This document shows, one piece after another, positions 1-9,106 of a DNA stretch of 64,000 bases; the stretch's first letter is position 1; the number at the start of each line of letters is the position of its first letter. The position numbers were made by a program, and so were the translations under genes. This DNA comes from Brevundimonas diminuta (GTDB lineage: Bacteria; Pseudomonadota; Alphaproteobacteria; Caulobacterales; Caulobacteraceae). The DNA is taken from contig NZ_CP073063.1 of NCBI RefSeq assembly GCF_022654015.1, positions 2,873,501 through 2,937,500 on the forward strand, written 5' to 3'. The notes under the pieces are model-generated. The model had not been told where the DNA came from, did not search any database, and worked only from the letters and a program-made list of their open reading frames with translations.

Positions 1-1823
1 ATCTTGGCCAGCGCCGCGCGACGGCCCTTTTCGTCGTCGGCCAGGATCATCTCGCGCACGGCGGCGATCCGGGTGTCGTCGAAGAACATGTGCTCGGTGC
101 GGCACAGACCGATGCCCTCGGCGCCGAACCCGCGCGCGGTCTTTGCGTCCAGCGGGGTCTCGGCGTTGGCGCGGACCTTCAGGCGGCGCACCTTGTCGGC
201 CCAGCCCATCAGGGTCTGGAAGTCGCCGGTCAGTTCGGGCTCGATCATCGGCACGGCGCCGTCCAGCACCTCGCCCTTGGAGCCGTCGATGGTGATGACC
301 TCGCCGGCCTTGAAGGTGCGGCCGCGCGCGGTGAAGACGCCCTTGGCCTCGTCGATGTGGATCTCGCCGGCGCCGGAGACGCAGGCCCGGCCCATGCCGC
401 GCGCCACGACGGCGGCGTGGCTGGTCATGCCGCCGCGGGCGGTGACGATGCCGCGCGCCGCATGCATGCCGTGGATGTCCTCGGGGCTGGTCTCTTCGCG
501 CACCAGGATGACCGCTTCCCCCAGACCCGACATGCGCTCGGCCTCGTCGGCGTCGAAGACGATCTTGCCGGTCGCGGCGCCGGGCGAGGCCGGCAGGCCG
601 GCGGCGACCACGGTGCGCGCCGCATCGGGGTCCAGCGTCGGGTGCAGCAGCTGGTCCAGCGCCGACGGCTCGACCCGGCTGATGGCCTCTTCCTGGGAGA
701 TCACGCCCTCGGCGGCGAGGTCCACGGCGACCTTCAGCGCCGACTTGGCGGTGCGCTTGCCGTTGCGGGTCTGCAGCATCCACAGACGGCCCTGTTCGAC
801 CGTGAACTCGATGTCCTGCATGTCGCGGTAGTGGCTTTCCAGCTTGCCGACGACGTCGACGAACTGGGCGAACACCTCGGGCATGGCCTCTTCCATCGAG
901 GGGGCGGTCTCGCCCATCTCCTCGCGGCCGATCCTGGTAAGGGACTGCGGCGTGCGGATGCCCGCGACCACGTCCTCGCCCTGGGCGTTGATCAGGAACT
1001 CGCCGTACAGGCGCGCCTCGCCGGTCGAGGGGTTGCGGGTGAAGGCCACGCCGGTCGCCGACGTCTCGCCCATGTTGCCGAACACCATCGACTGGACGTT
1101 GACGGCCGTGCCCCAGCTTTCGGGGATGTCGTGCATGCGGCGATAGAATTTCGCCCGGTCGTTCATCCAGCTTTCGAACACGGCGCCCACGGCGCCCCAC
1201 AGCTGGTCATTGGGATCCTGCGGGAAGGCGTGACCCAGTTCGCGCTCGACCACGGCCTTGTAGTCGGCGACCACCTTCTCCCAGTCGGCGGCGGTCAGGT
1301 CGGTGTCGACCGTGACGCCCAGGCGATCCTTGTGCTGGTCCAGCACCTCTTCGAAATCGTCGTGGCTGAGACCCAGCACCACATTGGAATACATGGTGAT
1401 GAAGCGGCGGTAGCTGTCGAAGGCGAAGCGGCGGTCGCCCGACAGTTTCGCCAGACCCTCGACCGTCTGGTCGTTCAGACCCAGGTTCAGCACCGTGTCC
1501 ATCATGCCCGGCATGGACGCGCGCGCACCCGACCTCACTGAGACCAGCAGCGGGTTTTCAACATCGCCGAACGTCTTGCCGACCACGCCCTCGACCTTGG
1601 CCAGGGCGGCCTGCACCTGGGCGTCCAGATCGGCCGGATAGGTCTCGTTGTTGGCGTAATAGTGGGTGCAGACCTCGGTGGTAACGGTGAAGCCCGGAGG
1701 AACCGGCAGACCCAGCGACGACATTTCCGCCAGATTGGCGCCCTTGCCGCCGAGAAGGTTCTTCATCGACGCGTCGCCGTCGGCGGAGCCTCCGCCGAAG
1801 CCGTACACCCACTGAGTCATCAT
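1..1823 (-). CDS. ppdK: Pyruvate, phosphate dikinase (5' two thirds; 3' end outside window)
   Basis: PpdK interconverts pyruvate + ATP + Pi and PEP + AMP + PPi in the cytoplasm. The minus-strand frame opens with two adjacent Met codons at 1823 and 1820 and runs off the left edge, so about 607 of a typical ~890 residues are present. The N terminus (MTQWVYGFGGG, then GGKGANLAEM) is the ATP-grasp start typical of the family. The swivelling phosphohistidine domain is visible as GGMTSHAAVVARGMG, with the catalytic His codon at 419-417 (residue 469). The PEP/pyruvate barrel begins after it but is cut. The gene stands alone at the 5' side, facing a repeat-containing gap. Identity is clear; the C terminus cannot be assessed. 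Confidence 0.97.
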   Translation of the reverse strand, partial: MMTQWVYGFGGGSADGDASMKNLLGGKGANLAEMSSLGLPVPPGFTVTTEVCTHYYANNETYPADLDAQVQAALAKVEGVVGKTFGDVENPLLVSVRSGARASMPGMMDTVLNLGLNDQTVEGLAKLSGDRRFAFDSYRRFITMYSNVVLGLSHDDFEEVLDQHKDRLGVTVDTDLTAADWEKVVADYKAVVERELGHAFPQDPNDQLWGAVGAVFESWMNDRAKFYRRMHDIPESWGTAVNVQSMVFGNMGETSATGVAFTRNPSTGEARLYGEFLINAQGEDVVAGIRTPQSLTRIGREEMGETAPSMEEAMPEVFAQFVDVVGKLESHYRDMQDIEFTVEQGRLWMLQTRNGKRTAKSALKVAVDLAAEGVISQEEAISRVEPSALDQLLHPTLDPDAARTVVAAGLPASPGAATGKIVFDADEAERMSGLGEAVILVREETSPEDIHGMHAARGIVTARGGMTSHAAVVARGMGRACVSGAGEIHIDEAKGVFTARGRTFKAGEVITIDGSKGEVLDGAVPMIEPELTGDFQTLMGWADKVRRLKVRANAETPLDAKTARGFGAEGIGLCRTEHMFFDDTRIAAVREMILADDEKGRRAALAK

Positions 1824-1969
1824 GCAGTCCCTGAGCTTTTCGGATCGTCCGGCGGGTTGGCCCCGCTCGCACATGCAGCATGATCTAGCGCGTGAGAGCG
1901 GCCTTGACCATTGCGGATGTAACAATGCGTGAGCGGGTGTGCGGTTTCCTTGAGGCCAAATGCAGTGCG

Positions 1970-2113
1970 CCTTCTCCCATTCGGAGGAGGTGGTGCAGAG
2001 GGCCGGATGAGGGGCGGCTGGTGGGCCAGCTCGCGCGCCCGACCCTCACCCTTTCGCGCTAGGACGACGGCTGTCGCCGCCGTGCGCTCAAGCCCTCTCC
2101 CACTGGGAGAGGG
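1970..2113. repeat. Hairpin-bounded intergenic repeat element between ppdK and glyS
   Basis: The 301-base gap 1824-2124 has no credible gene. It holds an element bounded by two hairpins. The left one is CCTTCTCC (1970-1977) against GGAGGAGG (1983-1990), with one G-T pair. The right one is a perfect 9-bp stem CCCTCTCCC (2093-2101) / GGGAGAGGG (2105-2113) with a 3-base loop. Between them a GATGAGGG/CCCTCACCC pair is also visible. The layout resembles the element at 37225-37365 and is the type of dispersed palindromic intergenic repeat seen across Caulobacterales and Rhizobiales genomes. The right hairpin sits 11 bases downstream of the glyS stop and could act as a minus-strand transcript end, but it has no T-tract. 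Confidence 0.65.
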
Positions 2114-2124
2114 AAGCCGTCTCA

Positions 2125-4197
2125 TTACCCCGCGATCTGGCCGAAGTCGGCGACCTGGCCCATGACGTCGCGGATCTGGCCCAGCAGCTTCAGACGGTTT
2201 TCGCGTTCGGCGGGGATGTCGGAGTTGACCAGAACGTCGTCGAAGAAGCGATCCACGGGCGCGCGCAGGCGCGCCAGGGCCGTCATGGCGGCGGCGAAAT
2301 CCTCGGTCTCCAGCGCGGCCTCGACGGAGGTGCGCGCGGCGCCGACGGCGAAGGCCAGGGTGGTCTCGGCCTCGGGCTGGTTCGGCAGGCCGGTCTGGAC
2401 CATGCCGGTGGGCAGCGGCCCCTTCTTCTCCTCGGCGCGCAGGATGTTGGAGGCGCGCTTGTAGCCAGCCAGCAGATTGGCCCCGTCGTCCGTAGCGAGG
2501 AAGGCGGCCAGGGCTTCGACCCGGCGCACGATGCGAACGAGGTCGTCGTCGCCCAAAGCGAAAACGGCGGCGACGAGGTCGTGGCGTTGGCCTTGGTCCC
2601 GCAGCAGGACGGTCAAGCGGTCGGCAAAGAAGGACGCCAGCTCTGACGACAAAGACAGCTTATCGACTTGACGTTCGACCTTGCCCTGCTTGGTGATCAA
2701 TGCGGTCGCGGGCGCGAAGGCGTCGTTCGTCAAGCCAAGACGGATTTCATTGTTCAAGATCAGGCGAAGGATGCCCAGCGCCGCTCTCCGCAGCGCGAAC
2801 GGATCCTTCGAACCCGTGGGCTTTTCGTCGATGGCGAAGAAGCCGACCAGGGTGTCCAGCTTGTCGGCCAAGGCCACCGCCACCGTGACCGGGGCGGATG
2901 GAACCGTGTCGGCGGGACCTTGGGGCTTGTAGTGGTCGCGCACGGCGTCCGCGATCGCGTCGGAATGGCCGGCGAGGCGGGCGTAATAGCCGCCCATAAT
3001 CCCCTGCAGTTCCGGGAATTCGCTGACCATGCCCGACAGCAGGTCAGCTTTGGACAGGCGGGCGGCGGTTTCGGCCTCATCGGCGTCGGCGCCGACCAGC
3101 GGGGCGATCTCGCGGGCCAGGGCGGCGATGCGCTCGACGCGCTCGGCCAGGGTGCCCAGTTTGGCGTGGAAGGTGACGCCGGACAGTTTGGCGTTCCAGG
3201 CGTCGAAGCCGACCTTCTGGTCCTCGTCCCAGAAGAAGCGGGCATCGTTCAGGCGCGCGGACAGAACGCGGCTGTTGCCGGCGGCCAGGGCCTTGCCGCC
3301 GTCGGTCGCCTCGACATTGGCGACGACCAGGAAGTTGGGAGCGAGCCCCTCTTTGGCCGGATCACGCACGGCGAAATACTTCTGGTGGACCTTCATCGAC
3401 AGGCGCACGACTTCCGGCGGAAGGGCCAGGAACTGCGGGTCCATGTCGCCCAGGATCGGCGTCGGCCATTCCGCCAGGCCCGCAACCTCGTCCAGCAGGC
3501 CGTCGTCATCGACCAAAGCCAGGCCGCGCGCGGCGCAGGCGGCCTTGGCCTGTTCCAGAATCCTCAGCTTGCGGTCGGCGGCGTCCAGCAGGACGAAGTT
3601 CTTTTCCAGTTTGGTGCGATAGTCGATGAAGTCGCTGACGCGCAGCAGCTCGCCGGAACCCAGGAAGCGGTGGCCCTCGGTGATCGCATCCGACGAGATG
3701 CCGTCGATCTCGAACGGGACCACCTGGCCGTCGAACAGGCACAGGATGCGCTTGATTGGACGCACCCAGCGCAGGGTGCCGGACCCCCAGCGCATCGACT
3801 TGGGCCAGGGGAAGGTGCGGATGACCTGATCGACCGTCTCGGCGACCAGATCGGTCGTGGCCCGCCCCCGGGACGACAGGACGGCGAACAGGACCCCATC
3901 ACGCTCGGTCAGTTGATCGCGCGTCAGGCCGGTCTTGCGCAGGAAGCCTTCCAGCGCCTGTTCCGGGGCCGAGGCGCGCGGCCCCTTGACCTCTTCCTCG
4001 CGGTCCGGCGTGGCCACGGGCAAGCCGTCGATGACCAGCGTCAGGCGGCGCGGACCGGCATAGGTCGTCAGCGCGTCCCACGTCAGGCCGGCGGCCTTCA
4101 GCCGGTCGGAGACCATCCGCTCCAGGTCGCGCGCGGCGCCCTGCTGCATCCGCGCGGGGATTTCTTCGGAGAAGATTTCGAGGAGAAGTTGGGGCAT
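2125..4197 (-). CDS. glyS: Glycyl-tRNA synthetase beta subunit
   Basis: Beta chain of the alpha2beta2 bacterial glycyl-tRNA synthetase; it provides tRNA recognition and is needed for charging tRNA-Gly. It has 690 residues, the usual length for the family. The N terminus [17 protein letters not shown] is the family hallmark; DKLDTLVGFFAIDEKPTGSKDPFALRR is the conserved HD-like segment, and the last ~100 residues match the anticodon-binding-type tail. Its ATG shares one base with the TGA stop of glyQ (4199-4195 reads TGATG), so the two subunits are translationally coupled in the order glyQ-glyS. Nothing unusual was seen. Confidence 0.98.
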   Translation of the reverse strand: MPQLLLEIFSEEIPARMQQGAARDLERMVSDRLKAAGLTWDALTTYAGPRRLTLVIDGLPVATPDREEEVKGPRASAPEQALEGFLRKTGLTRDQLTERDGVLFAVLSSRGRATTDLVAETVDQVIRTFPWPKSMRWGSGTLRWVRPIKRILCLFDGQVVPFEIDGISSDAITEGHRFLGSGELLRVSDFIDYRTKLEKNFVLLDAADRKLRILEQAKAACAARGLALVDDDGLLDEVAGLAEWPTPILGDMDPQFLALPPEVVRLSMKVHQKYFAVRDPAKEGLAPNFLVVANVEATDGGKALAAGNSRVLSARLNDARFFWDEDQKVGFDAWNAKLSGVTFHAKLGTLAERVERIAALAREIAPLVGADADEAETAARLSKADLLSGMVSEFPELQGIMGGYYARLAGHSDAIADAVRDHYKPQGPADTVPSAPVTVAVALADKLDTLVGFFAIDEKPTGSKDPFALRRAALGILRLILNNEIRLGLTNDAFAPATALITKQGKVERQVDKLSLSSELASFFADRLTVLLRDQGQRHDLVAAVFALGDDDLVRIVRRVEALAAFLATDDGANLLAGYKRASNILRAEEKKGPLPTGMVQTGLPNQPEAETTLAFAVGAARTSVEAALETEDFAAAMTALARLRAPVDRFFDDVLVNSDIPAERENRLKLLGQIRDVMGQVADFGQIAG

Positions 4198-5090
4198 CAG
4201 GCGGTTTTCCGCTCTTGTTCGACGTAGGCGAGGGCGCAGGCTTTGCAGAGTTCGCGGATGCGGCCGATGTAGCTCTGGCGTTCGGCGACGGCGATGGCGC
4301 CGCGCGCATCCATCAGGTTGAACAGGTGGCTGGCCTTCAGCACCTGGTCGTAGGCGGGCAGGACCAGCGGCTGATCCTGCGGCCCGCGCATGTCGAGCAG
4401 GCGTTGCACTTCGCCCACCATGTCCTCGAACCGCCGCTTCAGGCCCTCCACGTCATAGCCGTGGAAGTTGGCTTCCGACTGCTGGCGCTCGTTCTCCAGG
4501 AAGACCTCGCCGTAGGTCAGCCCCTCCTTGGTGAACTTCAGATCATAGACGTTGTCCACGCCCTGGACGTACATGGCCAGACGCTCCAGCCCGTAGGTCA
4601 GCTCGCCCGACACCACATCGACCTCGATGCCGCCGACGCCCTGGAAGTAGGTGAACTGCGTCACCTCCATCCCGTCACACCAGACCTCCCAGCCCAGACC
4701 CCAGGCGCCGACGGTGGGGTTTTCCCAGTCGTCCTCGACGAAGCGTATGTCGTGCAGTTTCGGATCGATGCCGATCGCCGCCAGCGAGCCGAGATACAGC
4801 TCCTGAAGATTGTCGGGGTTCGGCTTCAGGAGAACCTGGTATTGGTAATAGTGTTGGAGGCGGTTCGGGTTTTCGCCATAGCGGCCGTCGCCGGGGCGGC
4901 GGCTGGGCTGGACATAGGCGGCCTTCCAAGGCTTGGAGCCGAGCGCGCGCAAGACGGTGGCGGGATGCAGCGTGCCGGCCCCGACCTCGATGTCATAGGG
5001 TTGCAGAATGGCGCAGCCCTGCTCGCCCCAATAGCGGTGGAGCGTCAGGATCAGGTCCTGAAACGCGAGTGGCTCGGTCGAGGTGGTCAA
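4197..5090 (-). CDS. glyQ: Glycyl-tRNA synthetase alpha subunit
   Basis: Catalytic alpha chain of the tetrameric bacterial GlyRS (class II aminoacyl-tRNA synthetase). It has 297 residues, full length. Starts [21 protein letters not shown]. The strongly conserved block [20 protein letters not shown] lies at about residues 63-82 and belongs to the class II core; a [18 protein letters not shown] block follows. First gene of the glyQ-glyS operon, with a one-base overlap into glyS. Upstream (5091-5114) lies the end region of the fasciclin gene with its terminator, so glyQ needs its own promoter in that short space; I could not pick one out. Confidence 0.98.
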   Translation of the reverse strand: MTTSTEPLAFQDLILTLHRYWGEQGCAILQPYDIEVGAGTLHPATVLRALGSKPWKAAYVQPSRRPGDGRYGENPNRLQHYYQYQVLLKPNPDNLQELYLGSLAAIGIDPKLHDIRFVEDDWENPTVGAWGLGWEVWCDGMEVTQFTYFQGVGGIEVDVVSGELTYGLERLAMYVQGVDNVYDLKFTKEGLTYGEVFLENERQQSEANFHGYDVEGLKRRFEDMVGEVQRLLDMRGPQDQPLVLPAYDQVLKASHLFNLMDARGAIAVAERQSYIGRIRELCKACALAYVEQERKTA

Positions 5091-5114
5091 ATCGGGCTCG
5101 TGGGGAGGGGCTGC

Positions 5115-5144
5115 AAAAAAGACGGCGGACCATAGGGCCCGCCG
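5115..5144 (-). terminator. Rho-independent terminator of the fasciclin gene
   Basis: Read on the minus strand, a 9-bp stem (CGGCGGGCC / GGTCCGCCG, one G-T pair; plus-strand arms 5136-5144 and 5123-5131, loop 5132-5135) is followed by TCTTTTTT (the A-run at 5115-5120). It lies 47 bases after the fasciclin stop and just before glyQ, so it separates the two transcripts. Confidence 0.85.
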
Positions 5145-5190
5145 CCTTCCGCTTCAACACGCTACCGAGCGAGCGCGTGGATGACCCTGA

Positions 5191-6078
5191 TCAGTTCGGG
5201 GTCGGCTTGGCTTCGGCCCCGCCGTCGGCGGCGGGGTCAGCCGCATCGACCGGCGGGGTGGCGGGGGTGTCGACCTGGCCATCGGTCGGGTTGACGACCG
5301 GCGAGGAGGACGTGGTCGTCGTCATCGCGGCGGGCTGGCCGTTCGGCGCGGTCGGGGCCGGGGTCGCTTCAGCAGCCGGGGTCGCCTCGGCGGCCGGAGC
5401 GGCGGCCTCGGTGGCTTCTTCATCGCCCATGGCGGCCATGGAGTTCGCCGGGTTCAGGACCTTGTCGATCGGGAAGATAGCGCCGTTCGAGGCGTCCAAC
5501 TCAGCGCTGACGACGGTCGCGCCGTCAGCCTTGATGGCCGAACCCGTGCCGTCCAGCAGAACCTGACTCTCGGCGGCCGTCTCCACGCCGCCCTTCTTGC
5601 CCATGATCTGGTCGGGCGTCACGTCGGCGACGATGACGTGATACAGCAGCAGCTGGCGCAGTTCGGCGGCGTTGGCCGGGTCCATCAGACGCGTACGCTC
5701 GGCCTCGGGCACGGCGGCGAAGGCGGCGTCGGTCGGGGCGAAGATCGAGATGGCCGGGCGGCTGGCCAGGGTGTCGGTCAACTGGGCGGCGTCCAGCGCG
5801 GCCAGCAGGGTGGTGAACTGACCGCTGGCCTTCAGCTTGTCGACGACGGTTTCACCGGCGACGGGCGTGGTCGCCTCTGCAGTCGTGGTCGTGGTGGCGG
5901 CGGCTTCAGCCGTCGGCGCCGGCGTCTGCGGCATGGCCGGCATGGCCGGATCGGTTTGCGGCATGGTCGCCGGGGCGGGCGTCGTCGTGGTCGCCGGGGC
6001 GGTCATGTCCTGGGCGAATGCGGGGGCGGCCATCAGGCTGACGACGGCGGTGGCGGCAAGCAGTTTTGCACGAAGCAT
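5191..6078 (-). CDS. Secreted fasciclin (FAS1)-domain protein
   Basis: Exported protein of 295 residues with one FAS1 domain, a fold used for adhesion or cell-surface interaction. The start at 6078 is chosen because MLRAKLLAATAVVSLMAAPAFAQ is a clean Sec signal peptide ending in an AxA site and is preceded by an AAGGAAA ribosome site; an in-frame upstream Met at 6141 would bury the signal. Residues ~25-75 are Ala/Pro/Thr-rich linker. FAS1 occupies roughly 75-205 (VVDKLKASGQFTTLLAALD, then SIFAPTDAAFAAVP, LLYHVIV, and IFPIDKVLNP). The last ~90 residues are again low-complexity Ala/Pro/Thr. It is monocistronic with its own terminator. A possible GGAAC-N17-CGTG promoter-like sequence lies just upstream. 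A second FAS1 gene is at 17574. Confidence 0.9.
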   Translation of the reverse strand: MLRAKLLAATAVVSLMAAPAFAQDMTAPATTTTPAPATMPQTDPAMPAMPQTPAPTAEAAATTTTTAEATTPVAGETVVDKLKASGQFTTLLAALDAAQLTDTLASRPAISIFAPTDAAFAAVPEAERTRLMDPANAAELRQLLLYHVIVADVTPDQIMGKKGGVETAAESQVLLDGTGSAIKADGATVVSAELDASNGAIFPIDKVLNPANSMAAMGDEEATEAAAPAAEATPAAEATPAPTAPNGQPAAMTTTTSSSPVVNPTDGQVDTPATPPVDAADPAADGGAEAKPTPN

Positions 6079-6110
6079 GGCGATTTCCTTTTTCCTGTTT
6101 GAGGATCGCC

Positions 6111-6135
6111 ACGGGGGGAGACGGCGACCCGTTCC
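6111..6135 (-). promoter_or_regulatory. Possible EcfG-type stress promoter of the fasciclin gene
   Basis: On the minus strand GGAAC (6135-6131) is followed after 17 bases by CGTG (6113-6110 region), about 33 bases before the fasciclin start. Alphaproteobacterial general-stress (EcfG) promoters are GGAAC-N16/17-CGTT, so this matches in all but the last base. Weak, single-sequence evidence. Confidence 0.25.
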
Positions 6136-6282
6136 AGACATCGGAACTGCCGACTCAAATCAGAACGCCGTGATCTGGTTCCGAGATTTCGAAACAATGC
6201 GTAACGTTTGTGATGATCTGGGCGAGACCTGGGCGAAATCGCCGGTTTCGCAGTCTGATCGCCGGTATTCGGCCACAAAGCT

Positions 6283-7161
6283 TCAGCGTTGCTGTACGGA
6301 CAGCTGTGTTGCTTTGGCCCAGGCCGTGGGATGTGCGGCGGACAGGGCGCGCGCAGCGGATTGGGCCGCGTCGTCGCTGGGATACAAACCAAACACCGTC
6401 GCTCCTGAGCCGGACATGCGGGTCAGGGCGACCTGATCGGTCGCCGCCATCGCCGACAGGGCTGCGCCGATCGCCGGCGTCAGCGCAAGCGCGGGCGCTT
6501 CAAGATCGTTGCGCTGGGCCGACAGCCAGTCGATGACGGCGGCGATGGACCAGTCCTGGGGCGGCGCGGGTGTATCGGCGGCCCGCACCGGCCCTGCATC
6601 ATAGGCGCGATAGACGGCGCCGGTCGGCGAGGGGACGCCGGGGTTGAACAGCACGGCCGGCAGCGGCGGCAGGCGGGGCTCGTCCGTCAGCACGTCTCCC
6701 CTCCCCTCGGCCCAGGCCGTGCGCATTCGCAGACACATCGGCCCGTCCGCGCCGACGACGCCCGCGACCGCCTCAAGCGCGTGGTCGTCGAGATCGATCG
6801 CCAGGACGTCGCGCGCCAGCTTCAGCGCCGCGCCCGCATCGGAGGATCCGCCGCCCAGCCCCGCCGCGATGGGCAGGCGCTTGTCCAGCGAGACCTTCAG
6901 CTGCGGCTCTCCGATGCCGCAGGCCTCGCCCAGTCGGCGCAGCGCGCGCAGGATCAGATTGTCGTCCGTCACGCCCAGCCCGGCGCCGAAAGGCCCGTTG
7001 ACCTTCAGCGACAGGCAATCCGCCGGCTCGACCGACACGCGATCCCCGACATCGGCGAACGCGACTAGGCTGGACAGCGGATGATAGCCGTCGGCGTCCA
7101 CCGCGCCGACATGCAGGAACAGATTGATTTTGGCCGGCGCCAAGGCGGTCAGGGCGGGCAT
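6283..7161 (-). CDS. ispE: 4-diphosphocytidyl-2-C-methyl-D-erythritol kinase
   Basis: IspE phosphorylates CDP-ME in the non-mevalonate (MEP) isoprenoid pathway, using ATP. It has 292 residues, normal length, and is a GHMP-family kinase. The start MPALTALAPAKINLFLHVG carries the PAKINLFL substrate loop. The ATP-binding glycine-rich loop GLGGGSSDAGAALK follows LPIAAG at about residues 97-113, and VGADGP at about residue 145 carries the catalytic Asp region. It lies three bases after the stop of the upstream TPR gene (7165), so it is probably the distal gene of a TPR-ispE transcript, an order common in alphaproteobacteria. No oddities. Confidence 0.96.
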   Translation of the reverse strand: MPALTALAPAKINLFLHVGAVDADGYHPLSSLVAFADVGDRVSVEPADCLSLKVNGPFGAGLGVTDDNLILRALRRLGEACGIGEPQLKVSLDKRLPIAAGLGGGSSDAGAALKLARDVLAIDLDDHALEAVAGVVGADGPMCLRMRTAWAEGRGDVLTDEPRLPPLPAVLFNPGVPSPTGAVYRAYDAGPVRAADTPAPPQDWSIAAVIDWLSAQRNDLEAPALALTPAIGAALSAMAATDQVALTRMSGSGATVFGLYPSDDAAQSAARALSAAHPTAWAKATQLSVQQR

Positions 7162-7164
7162 GAC

Positions 7165-9042
7165 CTATTGCGCGACGCCTTGGGCGCTCGGCGCGCTGTC
7201 CAGCCCATTGGCGATCTTGCGTTCGACCTCGGCCCGGCGTTCGGGTTCGGGCTCCAGCACCAGGACGCGGTTCCACAGCCAGACGGCTTCGCGTTGACGG
7301 CCGACCTTCCAATAGGCGTCGCCGAGATGATCATTGATCTCGGCGTTGGACGGCTCCTTGTCGACAGCCTCTTCCAGCGTGTTGACGGCGGTTTCGTACT
7401 GGCCCTGTTTGAACTGCGCCCAGCCCAGCGAATCCTGGATGTTGCCGTTGTCGGGCTCCAGCGCATGGGCGCGGGCGATCATCTCGGCGCCTTCCTGAAC
7501 TCGCAGCCCCTTATCGACCCAGAGATAGCCGAGGTAGTTCAGCATATCGGCGTCGTTCGGTGCGGTCTGAAGCGCGGCCCACAGTTCGGCCTCGGCCTCC
7601 GGAACACGACCCAGCGCCTCATAGGCGGCGCCGCGCAGGAAGTGGACGCTAGCGCCCTGATCGGCGGTGTTCAAAAGCGGCCCGTCCAGCAACGCAAGCG
7701 CCTCGTCATGCTGTTTCAGCTGCATCAACTGACCCGCCAGGACCAAGGCGATCTGCCGATCGTCGGGGCTGGCGGCCGCAGCGCGGCGTAGCTCGGTGAG
7801 CGCCTCCTGCGACTGGCCGTCTTCTTCCAGCGCCACGGCCAACTGGGCGCGGGCGGCGGCATAGAGTTTTGGATCGGCGGTCCCGACCCGCGACAGGGCG
7901 TTGCGGGCGGCGGATTTCAGACCGGCGCGCGAGAGGACCTGGGCCAGCTGATATTCCGTCTCGTCATCGTCGTGCAGGTTCTGGGCGAGGCGCAGATAGA
8001 CGGCGGCGAACTCGTTGCCGCGCTCGGCCGAGGCCTGGGCGGCGGCGGTGATCAGGCCCTGGGCGGCGCCTTCGCGGAAATCGGGCAAGGCCGGCGGGCG
8101 GCCGCCGTCCTTCAGCCGCTGCAACGCGCGGGCGACGCCCGGATCGACGGGTTGCACCGCCATGGCGGCTTCATACAGGGCGACGGCGTCGTCGCGGCGT
8201 CCGCGCCGTTCCAGAAACTCGCCATAGGGGCGCTTGAACAGGGCGCCGACGCCGGCGACTTCGGAAGCGGCCTTCAGCTCGACCTCGGCCTCGGCATAGT
8301 CGCGACGCTTTTCCAGCAGGGCGGCGCGATTGATGCGGGCGAAGGCCAAAGTCAGGGGATCGCCGGCGGTTGGGACCGGCTGAAGCGCCCGGGTCCAGTC
8401 GCCCGCCGCAGCCGCGATCCACGGCGCGACCAGAAGACCGGCGCGCGCATGCGGGGCGCCGATGGGCTGACGCGCCAGTTCGGCGTTCGGCGTCCTGGCG
8501 TCGCCGCGCACGAAGTCCTGCACCAGCCGCACCAGCCGCCCGCCCTCGACGAACGCCGGAGACGCCGTCGCATCGGTCGGGGCCAGGGCGGCCGCTACGT
8601 CCAGATCGCCGGTCAGCAGGGCGGAGGTGAAGGCCTGTTCGCGCACGCGTGGCTGTTCCGGCGTCAGTCGTTCCGCCTGGGCCAGATAGTCCGAGCCGGT
8701 CGCCCCCTCGCCCTGCATCAGGGCCAGCTTGCCCGCCAGATACAGGCCATAGGCGCTGCGGCCCTCGGCGTTCGTCGGGATCGGCGCCCAGACGGCCGGG
8801 ATCGCCGGCGTCGCGGGCGTGTCGGTGATGATGATGTGAGGATCGGGCGCGGCCTCGGTCGGCGCCTGACCTGGTGTGGCCTGGCCCGGCGCCGTCTGGC
8901 CCGGCTCCAGGATCACGGCCGGAGGATGGGTGTCCGGCGTCGGGGCGGGCGAGGTCGTTTCCTGAGCCGAGGCATGGCCGGCAAGCGCCACGGCGAGGAC
9001 GGTCAGGGAGGCGGCGAACAGGCGAGAACGGGAGGCGATCAT
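7165..9042 (-). CDS. Exported TPR-repeat protein
   Basis: A 625-residue tetratricopeptide-repeat protein, probably periplasmic or outer-membrane facing. The start at 9042 gives a good signal peptide (MIASRSRLFAASLTVLAVALAGHASAQ) after a GAGGG ribosome site; longer in-frame readings upstream are arginine/serine-rich and look non-coding. A Pro/Thr linker covers ~25-75. TPR-like helices run from about 90 to the end, best formed in the C-terminal third (for example AMAVQPVDPGVARALQRL, then GRVPEAEAELWAALQTAPND and ALEPDNGNIQDSLGWAQFKQ). It is transcribed ahead of ispE with a 3-base gap. Members of this family are often co-located with ispE; the partner and role are not known to me. Confidence 0.88.
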   Translation of the reverse strand: MIASRSRLFAASLTVLAVALAGHASAQETTSPAPTPDTHPPAVILEPGQTAPGQATPGQAPTEAAPDPHIIITDTPATPAIPAVWAPIPTNAEGRSAYGLYLAGKLALMQGEGATGSDYLAQAERLTPEQPRVREQAFTSALLTGDLDVAAALAPTDATASPAFVEGGRLVRLVQDFVRGDARTPNAELARQPIGAPHARAGLLVAPWIAAAAGDWTRALQPVPTAGDPLTLAFARINRAALLEKRRDYAEAEVELKAASEVAGVGALFKRPYGEFLERRGRRDDAVALYEAAMAVQPVDPGVARALQRLKDGGRPPALPDFREGAAQGLITAAAQASAERGNEFAAVYLRLAQNLHDDDETEYQLAQVLSRAGLKSAARNALSRVGTADPKLYAAARAQLAVALEEDGQSQEALTELRRAAAASPDDRQIALVLAGQLMQLKQHDEALALLDGPLLNTADQGASVHFLRGAAYEALGRVPEAEAELWAALQTAPNDADMLNYLGYLWVDKGLRVQEGAEMIARAHALEPDNGNIQDSLGWAQFKQGQYETAVNTLEEAVDKEPSNAEINDHLGDAYWKVGRQREAVWLWNRVLVLEPEPERRAEVERKIANGLDSAPSAQGVAQ

Positions 9043-9106
9043 GCCCGGACCCTCCACGCTTTTGCAGCGGCGGGCAAGGGCGGAACACCGCCCCTGCCCC
9101 GTTCCG

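Noticed and set aside
2668..4227. Plus-strand open frame opposite glyS and the start of glyQ
   Set aside because: Lies antisense to two coupled conserved genes; composition is typical of shadow frames in GC-rich DNA.
6178..6182. Second GGAAC box upstream of the first fasciclin gene
   Set aside because: The nearest CGTT is only 10 bases away, too short for a GGAAC-N16/17-CGTT promoter.
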